From Paenibacillus camerounensis (GTDB lineage: Bacteria; Bacillota; Bacilli; Paenibacillales; Paenibacillaceae), in NCBI RefSeq assembly GCF_000723885.1, contig NZ_CCDG010000007.1, positions 34,260 to 98,259 of the forward strand: a DNA stretch of 64,000 bases, in the 5' to 3' direction. Below are positions 1 through 6,839 of the stretch, piece by piece. The position numbers and the translations under genes are program-made. The first letter of the stretch is position 1, and each line of letters begins with the position of its first letter. The notes beneath the pieces are model-generated. The model searched no databases and was not told where the DNA came from. It saw only the letters and a list, made by a program, of their open reading frames with translations.

Positions 1-221
1 AGATCCTTCCGTGTCCATTCCTGCCCCTGATAGAGGATACTCCCCGAATCCGGCCGCAGCATTCCCGCAATCATCTTCAGTGTCGTTGATTTCCCCGCAC
101 CGTTCGGCCCAAGCAGCCCGTAGACGGAGTTCCGGGGCACAGACAGCGATACGTTGTCTACCGCGGGCTGTTTCTTGAAGCTTTTACATAGATTACTGGT
201 TTCCAAAATAATGTCCGGCAT
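1..221 (-). CDS. ABC transporter ATP-binding protein, lantibiotic-immunity/bacitracin type (5' part only)
   Basis: Only the first 73 or so codons are present; the rest lies beyond base 1. The start ATG is at 221 and the protein opens MPDIILETSNLCKSFK. A Walker A motif, GPNGAGKSTT, lies near residue 40, followed by LKMIAGMLRPDSG, typical of the ATPase subunits of LanF/BcrA-type exporters that remove lantibiotics or bacitracin from the membrane. The family is known to pair with one or two membrane permeases, which would lie outside the window. A weak purine stretch (AAAGGATGAT) precedes the start. The family call rests on the N-terminal third only, so the substrate is an inference; another multidrug ABC ATPase is possible. 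Confidence 0.8.
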   Translation of the reverse strand, partial: MPDIILETSNLCKSFKKQPAVDNVSLSVPRNSVYGLLGPNGAGKSTTLKMIAGMLRPDSGSILYQGQEWTRKD

Positions 222-356
222 ATTATATCATCCTTTCCACTTAGCAGTGTAAAGGGGAGTTATAAGGGATTTATAAGGGTGACCTTCCCGTTTTTTCCAT
301 CGTCGTAATACTTCCGCCCTGTTTGCCCGCAGTATGGTATGCGATGATAAGGACAT

Positions 357-556
357 CAAGCGGCCGGGATCATCCGAATCCGCGACGCTTGAGCCTTCAG
401 GCTATTGCAGTCCTTCCTTCTAACTCACTGTAAATGATTTAGGGCCGCAGCTTTCCTGAAGGATGCTTATCCTAGAGAGGAGGCGTCCAGGCTATCGTAG
501 TTCCTTCCTTCTAAACCATGAGGATGATTCTAATTAGGGCTACGGCTTTCCTGGAC
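357..556 (+). promoter_or_regulatory. Structured leader with two related ~70-nt hairpin modules upstream of the TerD-like gene
   Basis: The 342 bases between the divergent ABC ATPase and the TerD-like gene hold no ORF worth calling. They contain a small hairpin (arms CAAGCG/CGCTTG, 357-391) and two similar modules. Module A (394-462) is closed by CCTTCAGG/CCTGAAGG. Module B (485-556) is closed by GTCCAGG/CCTGGAC. Both share CAGGCTAT at the 5' side, CCTTCCTTCTAA in the centre and GCTTTCCTG at the 3' side, and both have an inner helix (TGCAGTCC/GGGCCGCA and CGTAGTTC/GGGCTACG, with wobbles). The arms differ between copies but pairing is kept. Module B ends 7 bases before the ATG of the next gene. 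I do not recognise the family; a cis-acting RNA or a duplicated intergenic repeat are both possible. Confidence 0.5.
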
Positions 557-563
557 ACTTAAT

Positions 564-2669
564 ATGAACATAAACACGATTTATTTACGTAGAGCACGCA
601 AGATCATTGTGGGGAAGCACACCGGAAACGGGCGGCTGGCGGCCGGATATTTGGCGGCGGCGGCCCGTAATTTGGAAGCATTGGGCTTTGCCCTGTCTCC
701 TGACCTGTTCCGTGCGGTGAGCGTGCTGCCGAAGGAAGATTTTGAGGTGCTGTACGAGCAGCTGGTTGCAGATTTGAAGGTTATGGTTGGTGCGCATGTA
801 AAGTATGAACCGATGTATCCCGGGTTTCCGGAGCAGGTCATGCTGGAGCATGAGGCCATTCTGTATTTAAATGCGATGTACCACTACTATACTTGGGATC
901 TTCCAGTATACGACGGGTCTACGGAGAGAGAGCCGCTGCAGGAGCAGGTGAAGCTGAAGACGGTTGGGATTGGGTACAGAGGGGATTTCTTCCTGATGAT
1001 CCGCCGGCTTATTCAGGCCAAAGGCTCAATCTCTGCAGCCGATAAAGAGGATATTGATGCCGTAATAGCGGCGCTTGAACCGGAGGAGCTGGAGGAGATT
1101 CTGCCGGCGGACATTCCGTTCAAGGAAAATACCGCTTTCGTGACATCATCGCTGCTGAAGCATGACAAGGCGAACCTGGCGCGGCTGGGGCGGTACTTCA
1201 AAACAGCGACCGATGTGCTGCGCCTGGCCGTAGCCTGGTCGGATGGTGATGCCAGTCTGGCGGCACCGGCTCGTTTCCGCAAATTCAAGCGCAGCGAACG
1301 CCGTCTGCTGCTTGGCCTGCTGGAGCAATGCCATCCGCTGACAGAGGATATGCTGAGACATAAGGACCGCTGGATCCGCCTGGGCGAGATTCTGCATCCG
1401 TCCGAGTACAAGTTGCGGTATGCGCGCTGTGAGGAGGCCTGGGATATTCTGCGCAACAACAAGCCTTGTACATCCTTTAACAGCAGCGTAGAACTGGCTT
1501 TGAAGTATAAGCAGGTGTGGAATGCACTGGATCTGCTGATTAAGCGTCCGGGTGAATTCGCGCGGAGACTGGATCATCTGCTGCGCGGAACGGAACACAC
1601 GGATTACGTGGTGCTGGCCTTTGGCGAGGCGGCAGAGCAGGTATCGACTCCGGTGCTGCTGCAGGTGAAGAACCATTTCTCCCGCCGTCTGGAGGAACGG
1701 GAGCTGCGGGTCTTTTTCCCGAAAGGAAATGTAGCCAAGGCCTTTGCTGTGCCTGATACGCTGCCGGAGATTGAGGCCGGGGTCTGTCAGAATATCGTAA
1801 GCATATGCGAGCAGGCGTTAATCAGACGTTTTGCAGAGCTGCCGCCTCTGGGCAGTGCGTACGTGGATGAGCGGCTCAAAAATTACCATGTACCGTTCTC
1901 CCAAAGATCCGCCAGCAAAGCGCTGCATACCTTAGTCCGGGGAAGCCGGCTGCCGATGGGGGAAGGGGATACGATCCGCTTTTTCAGCTGGTGGAAGGAG
2001 GGGAAGGTAGATGGGGTGTCTACAGGCCGGGTGGATATTGACCTCTCTGCGGTCATGTATGATCATAACTGGAATTATGTAGAGCATATCTCGTACACAA
2101 ATCTGCGCTCGTCAAAGTATCTGGCACATCACAGCGGGGACATTGTATCGGCACCTCTCGGAGCCAGTGAGTTCATTGATCTGCATATCCCTTCTATTAT
2201 GGAGTATGGCGGAAGATACGTGGTGGCGTCGCTGAATTCCTTCACGGAGCAGCCGTATTGTAATCTGCCGGAATGCTTTACCGGCTGGATGATGCGGAGG
2301 AAGCCCGGCTCGGGCGAGATTTATGAGCCTTCGACCGTAGTAAATAAAATAGACGTCACAGCGGATACACGGATTGCCATCCCCGTCATACTGGATCTGG
2401 TGGAACGGGCGGTGATCTGGACGGACCTGTCGCTGACAAGAGATCCTAATTATTATAACAATGTGGAGGGTAACCAGAAGGGGATGATGCTGATCGGCAA
2501 AGCGATGACCCAGCTCAAAAAACCGGATCTGTACGATCTGTTCATGCTACACGTCAAGGCCCGGGGACAGCTTACCGGATCGCCGCGCCATGCGGATACT
2601 GTATTCACGGTAGAGCAGGGACTGACTCCGTTCGATATTGAGCAGATTATGGCTGAGTATGTGGTGTGA
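564..2669 (+). CDS. TerD-like domain protein (MXAN_6230/SCO0854-type, without visible RING finger)
   Basis: A 701-residue soluble protein with no signal peptide or membrane segment. The N-terminal ~450 residues are helical and not assignable. The C-terminal part (about 480-660) resembles the TerD-like region of the MXAN_6230/SCO0854 family: FFSWWKEGK, then VDIDLSAVMYD, HSGDIVSAPLGASEFIDL, and IPVILDLVERAVIWTDLSL. TerD domains are calcium-binding modules in tellurite and stress-response systems, but the role of this long form is unknown. The ATG at 564 has no convincing Shine-Dalgarno; it follows a hairpin directly, and the nearest good purine run (AGAGGAGG, 476-483) lies between the two leader hairpins. 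The gene runs convergently into the next one, overlapping its 3' end by 23 bp. The C-terminal family call is fairly firm, the function is not. Confidence 0.7.
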   Translation: MNINTIYLRRARKIIVGKHTGNGRLAAGYLAAAARNLEALGFALSPDLFRAVSVLPKEDFEVLYEQLVADLKVMVGAHVKYEPMYPGFPEQVMLEHEAILYLNAMYHYYTWDLPVYDGSTEREPLQEQVKLKTVGIGYRGDFFLMIRRLIQAKGSISAADKEDIDAVIAALEPEELEEILPADIPFKENTAFVTSSLLKHDKANLARLGRYFKTATDVLRLAVAWSDGDASLAAPARFRKFKRSERRLLLGLLEQCHPLTEDMLRHKDRWIRLGEILHPSEYKLRYARCEEAWDILRNNKPCTSFNSSVELALKYKQVWNALDLLIKRPGEFARRLDHLLRGTEHTDYVVLAFGEAAEQVSTPVLLQVKNHFSRRLEERELRVFFPKGNVAKAFAVPDTLPEIEAGVCQNIVSICEQALIRRFAELPPLGSAYVDERLKNYHVPFSQRSASKALHTLVRGSRLPMGEGDTIRFFSWWKEGKVDGVSTGRVDIDLSAVMYDHNWNYVEHISYTNLRSSKYLAHHSGDIVSAPLGASEFIDLHIPSIMEYGGRYVVASLNSFTEQPYCNLPECFTGWMMRRKPGSGEIYEPSTVVNKIDVTADTRIAIPVILDLVERAVIWTDLSLTRDPNYYNNVEGNQKGMMLIGKAMTQLKKPDLYDLFMLHVKARGQLTGSPRHADTVFTVEQGLTPFDIEQIMAEYVV

Positions 2670-4284
2670 GCGCAGATGCGTTCGCCTCCCGCAGCACCTC
2701 AGCCCCGCCCGCTGCCATAAATTCCTTCACAAAGCTGTCGAACTCCTCAAGCGGTCTTTCACCGGTGATGAAGGCGATATAAGCCTCGTTCCGCAGCTGG
2801 AGCAGCTCCGGCCCGTTCTTCACCAGAGCTGGCGTTGCGACCTCCAGCGCATTGTAGATGCCGTCCTGCTCCAGTCCAAGTGTAGCCGCCCACTGCTCCC
2901 TGCGGTCATCCGGCATCACCGGTATCGTCATGCCAAGGCTGGCACCGATGGTGTTCTGATAGCTGAAGGTCCGGTCATACGGCGGCAGCACTACCACTTC
3001 CTTGTTCAGGCTGTCCGCCCAATCCCAGTGCTCCCCCTGAATGCCGAACTTCATCGCTGTATCCTCCTGCCGGTCGGGGTTGGCGCTGACGTAGTCGAGA
3101 ATCTGCAGGATGGTCTCCAGCTTGCCCGGCTCCTTCACGGCATCTGCCCCGATTGCGGTGAAGCTCATCAGCATATCGTAGGCCTTGGAGCCGCGCTTAC
3201 CCTCCGGTCCGCTTACCGGACGCCCGAATACGATCCGGGCGTCCGGGTTTTTGGCCGTCAGCTCCTTCGCGTTGAAGGTGGCTGCAACCGGCATTTCCAC
3301 GGTTTTTCCCAGCTCATCCGTCGTCCATGTGGAATAATCGCCTTCCTGAATCCAGTGATAGTAATTGCCCATCGAGGTCATGCCGATCCGGCCGCCTGTA
3401 AAGGCATGGGACAAATGCTTATAGCCGCCCTTGTTCTCCCCGGTTACAAACTCAGGATCAATGACCCCGTCCTGATACCACTTGCGCAGATAACGCAGCG
3501 CTTCCTTCATTTCTGGCTGCAGGGCACCGATGACCAGCTGCTGCTCCTGCCTGCTGAAATAGAGCTGGTCGGCAAAAACAATCTGCCCGAATGCCCCAAA
3601 AACCACATTCATCCCTTCGAGCGACAGGCCGTAGGTATCCTTCACGCCGTTGCCGTCCGGATCTTCATTAGCAAAGGCATACATTACCTTCTCAAAATCA
3701 GCCAGCGTATCAGGTACAGTCAGGCCGAGTGTATCCAGCCAGTCTTGGCGGTAGACAACCGGGATACGATAGATATTGGTAGGATTAACAACGGGGATAC
3801 CATAGTAAGCGCCGTCAATGACGCCATAATTCTGATAAGCAGGGGCGTTCTCCCGGATTGCCTTCATAATATTAGGCGCATAGGTATTAAGCAGCTCCTG
3901 CGGAATTTCCGCCAGCACGCCCTGCTGCTGATATTTCAGCAGATCCTGGGTCTGCCTGATCCGGAACAGGTCGGGGATATTCCCCTGTACAAGCTTCAGA
4001 TCAAGCAGCGGTTCATATTTATTGTTCTCCATATTCCAGATATCAAGATTGACGCCAAATTTCTGCTCGATTTCACGCACGACTGCTGCATCCTCAGGAA
4101 CCGGGAGGTTCTGGTGCATCGTCCAGGAGATGGTGTATCCGGGAGCGGAAGCCTGTGCCGGCTGCTCAGCCGTCTCAGCGGACAAATTGCTAGGTTTCAG
4201 GCTGCAGCCGCTGAGCAGAGCCAGGCCTGCGGCAATTACCGGTGCTGCAATCAGGGCGGCATACCGCCGGCAACTCACACTCAT
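2647..4284 (-). CDS. Extracellular solute-binding lipoprotein (sugar ABC transporter type, orphan)
   Basis: A 545-residue secreted lipoprotein. A hydrophobic N-terminal segment ends in the lipobox LLSGC (Cys near residue 27), followed by a Ser/Glu/Ala linker. The mature protein has the bilobal type-1 solute-binding layout of the LplA/YtcQ-like group, with YRQDWLDTLGL, MKFGIQGEHWDWAD and a C-terminal helical tail. Proteins of this group normally capture oligosaccharides for an LplB/YtcP permease pair. No permease gene is adjacent; the only neighbour in the same direction is the AraC-type regulator just upstream (42-bp gap), so the pair may act as a sensor module or share a permease encoded elsewhere. 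Its 3' end overlaps the convergent TerD-like gene. Confidence 0.85.
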   Translation of the reverse strand: MSVSCRRYAALIAAPVIAAGLALLSGCSLKPSNLSAETAEQPAQASAPGYTISWTMHQNLPVPEDAAVVREIEQKFGVNLDIWNMENNKYEPLLDLKLVQGNIPDLFRIRQTQDLLKYQQQGVLAEIPQELLNTYAPNIMKAIRENAPAYQNYGVIDGAYYGIPVVNPTNIYRIPVVYRQDWLDTLGLTVPDTLADFEKVMYAFANEDPDGNGVKDTYGLSLEGMNVVFGAFGQIVFADQLYFSRQEQQLVIGALQPEMKEALRYLRKWYQDGVIDPEFVTGENKGGYKHLSHAFTGGRIGMTSMGNYYHWIQEGDYSTWTTDELGKTVEMPVAATFNAKELTAKNPDARIVFGRPVSGPEGKRGSKAYDMLMSFTAIGADAVKEPGKLETILQILDYVSANPDRQEDTAMKFGIQGEHWDWADSLNKEVVVLPPYDRTFSYQNTIGASLGMTIPVMPDDRREQWAATLGLEQDGIYNALEVATPALVKNGPELLQLRNEAYIAFITGERPLEEFDSFVKEFMAAGGAEVLREANASALTPHTQP

Positions 4285-4325
4285 TCCATTATCCTCCTTA
4301 TCAGCTGCAGACCTTAGGCTAAAGA

Positions 4326-6632
4326 CTAGCCTTCTTTAACCGTGCGCACATAATTCCCCGGAGTGCAGCCATACCTCTCTTTGAACCGTTTGATAAAATA
4401 CGCCGCCGTCCCGTAGCCGACAGTGCCGGCGATCTGCTCGACAGTCATGCTGCTGCCCTCCAGCAGCGTTCGGGCGTGCTCCATCCGCTGTCCGGTGACA
4501 TAGTCCGTATAGTTCATTCCGAGCTCTTCCTTGAACAGCCTGCTTAAATATTTAGGGCTGATAAACACCTTGGAAGATACGGCATCCAGCGACAGATCGT
4601 CAGACAGATGCTGCGTGATATATTCCTTGGCGGTTTCAACCGTGGATAAAGCCCTGCCGCTGTTGCGTTTATCCGTCTCTGTAATGAAGGCGGCCAGTGA
4701 ACAGGTAAGCCAATCCTGAAAACGGAGTATATTAGACATTCCGATGTATTGGCCGTACAGATCCGGATACCCGCCGTCTTCGGGCTTATAGCGGATACTC
4801 TTCAGATAATCCGAGTAGATGAATACGGTATTGCCCAGAATGAAGTGGCAGTAATCAGCAGGATAGGGGCCTTCCCGCATTGCAGTAATAAGCTGTCCGG
4901 CTGTCGAGATAAGCTCATCCAGCTGCCGGGAGTGCAGCTTATCCTTGAATTTCACAAGCAGGGCCTGCGGAATCTCATCCAGGCTGTTCTCGCGCTCCAG
5001 CAGACCGGAAGCATTAAGAACCGGCTGCTCCGGCAGAAAATAAGCATACTTCATCAGTGTCTGCGCTTCGGAGAAGCTGCTGTGAAGCTGCGGAATCTCC
5101 GCAACCCAGCTGCCCCAGGCCTGCTGAATATCGGCCTGAAGCTGCCGGCCTCCCGCTGGAGACAAAAGCTGCGAGAGCTGCTCCTGCAGCGGGCCGGCCG
5201 GACCGGCAGCACATACAAGGGCTGCAACCTGCCTGTCCGGCAGCTCCTCGGCGATAATCCGGCAGCCGGGCAGCCCTAAGTCTTCAAGGTGCTCAATGAT
5301 TCCGCCTACCATGGACTGTATATGGGCGGAGCTCATGTGTGCCCATGCCTCCTGCGGACGGATGAGCAGGCAGCAGTACCGGCTGTACTGCGGGGTAATG
5401 CCCAGGACTTGCAGCGCCTCAGCGGTTTCCCCGCGGTTCAAGCCGCCGTCCAGAAGGCTCAGAACGGCATTGCGCTTGATGGCCGGAGCGCTCGCCTGCA
5501 GGCTCTCCTCCAGGCTGCTGACCTGCTGGCTTAGCCGGGTGAAGGCCGTGTCAATCAGCCTGTACTCATTGGCCGCCGGCTCCGGAACAGGGCCGGACAG
5601 ATCCCTGATCTTGGCGGTGAGGCGCTTAACCGGCTTGTAGTTAACTTTAGCCAGAACGCCTGACAATAAGAAGCCCAGCAGGAGGGCCAGCAGGCACAGG
5701 CCAAGGATCAGCTGCTGCATGACGTTAGACGGTGCATAGAAGAAGCTCGCAGGCACAGCGCTGACGATCGTCCAGCCGGCAGAGGGCAAGGGCTGATGGG
5801 AGATGACATAAGAGGTCTCCCCGATCATGCTGCTGAAGCTCCCGGCTTCTCCCGCAGCTGCAGGCAGCCCGTTTGCACTGAAGCCGGGGCTGCCGGCGTG
5901 CGCCAGAACCTCTCCGGCAATGAGGGCGCCGGAAGGGTCAATGATATAAGTATCTTCATATTGTAAAGGCATCATATTCCCGATAATAGCGCTGATCGCG
6001 CTTTGTTTGATATCTATGGCCAGAATCAGATCACTGTCAGCGCCTGAAGACTGGAAGGGATAGCTGCGGGCATAGGTAATCAGGGTGCTGTGCTTGCCGC
6101 CCGGCACGCTGGAGTAGATATCCTCTGGCACCTCGCGGGCAGGAGTCCACAGGCTGCTGTGCGGGTTATTGCGCATACCGCCGATCCAGCCGGCAAAATA
6201 GGCGGCGCCCTCCCCCTGATCCGCATCGTATATCAGGCCATGAAGCGATGAGAGCATCACCTGCTGCTTGGGTGCGTACAGATGTACGGCCTGGACAATA
6301 TCCGAGTTGCCGGCTACCTCGGCTTTCAGCAGATTCTGCAGCTCGCTTACCTTACTGAGATTATGCTGAAAAGAAGCATCGCTGAACAGACGAAGGGCAG
6401 ATGTCCGGTCCAGGGACAGCTCAAGGTAGATCTGCTGCACGCGCTGAAGCACCGAGGCCTCAACTGTACCTGCGGTGTTCTCCAGAATCAGCCGGCTGCT
6501 GTTGCGCAGCTCCTCTTTATAGCGGCCGGAGAAATAAATCGAGAACACTGAACAGAGCAAAAGAACAATAACCAGAACGACAAACAGATAGGACACGGCC
6601 AGGCTGGTAAATGCTGAGTTCCATTTTTTCAC
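4326..6632 (-). CDS. Membrane-bound AraC-family transcriptional regulator with extracellular sensor domain
   Basis: A 768-residue one-component regulator. One membrane segment near residues 12-35 and a second near 298-325 bracket an extracellular sensor region of the Cache/YesM-input type. A cytoplasmic linker follows, and the last ~100 residues form a double helix-turn-helix AraC domain (ISPKYLSRLFKEELGMNYTDYV, then IAGTVGYGTAAYFIKRFKERYG, CTPGNYV). Such proteins in Paenibacillus usually sit beside an Lpl-type sugar transporter and activate it on sensing an extracellular ligand. Here it lies directly upstream of the orphan solute-binding lipoprotein and probably controls it. Start ATG at 6632, with GGAGGAG about 8-14 bases upstream. 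Confidence 0.88.
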   Translation of the reverse strand: MKKWNSAFTSLAVSYLFVVLVIVLLLCSVFSIYFSGRYKEELRNSSRLILENTAGTVEASVLQRVQQIYLELSLDRTSALRLFSDASFQHNLSKVSELQNLLKAEVAGNSDIVQAVHLYAPKQQVMLSSLHGLIYDADQGEGAAYFAGWIGGMRNNPHSSLWTPAREVPEDIYSSVPGGKHSTLITYARSYPFQSSGADSDLILAIDIKQSAISAIIGNMMPLQYEDTYIIDPSGALIAGEVLAHAGSPGFSANGLPAAAGEAGSFSSMIGETSYVISHQPLPSAGWTIVSAVPASFFYAPSNVMQQLILGLCLLALLLGFLLSGVLAKVNYKPVKRLTAKIRDLSGPVPEPAANEYRLIDTAFTRLSQQVSSLEESLQASAPAIKRNAVLSLLDGGLNRGETAEALQVLGITPQYSRYCCLLIRPQEAWAHMSSAHIQSMVGGIIEHLEDLGLPGCRIIAEELPDRQVAALVCAAGPAGPLQEQLSQLLSPAGGRQLQADIQQAWGSWVAEIPQLHSSFSEAQTLMKYAYFLPEQPVLNASGLLERENSLDEIPQALLVKFKDKLHSRQLDELISTAGQLITAMREGPYPADYCHFILGNTVFIYSDYLKSIRYKPEDGGYPDLYGQYIGMSNILRFQDWLTCSLAAFITETDKRNSGRALSTVETAKEYITQHLSDDLSLDAVSSKVFISPKYLSRLFKEELGMNYTDYVTGQRMEHARTLLEGSSMTVEQIAGTVGYGTAAYFIKRFKERYGCTPGNYVRTVKEG

Positions 6633-6839
6633 GGTGTATTCTCCTCCCAGGCGGATTATACACTACCCTCTGACAAGCTTATTCACGATTTGTGTTAACA
6701 GAATATTAAATCAGCCGGATCGCCCTTAATGCTCCCAAAGTGATAGAAAGGAGAAATCGTCTTATTGCCGGTTTGTGCGGCCTGATGCTACATTGAGACC
6801 GATTCGAATCGACTACAAATGATGATAGGAGCTAACCAC

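Noticed and set aside
394..556. Known riboswitch (yybP-ykoY, cyclic di-GMP, glycine tandem or guanidine class)
   Set aside because: The conserved core words of these classes are absent; only pairing and duplication support an RNA here.
2638..4317. 559-residue plus-strand open frame opposite the solute-binding lipoprotein
   Set aside because: It is the antisense shadow of a clear lipoprotein gene; it has no signal, domain or RBS of its own.
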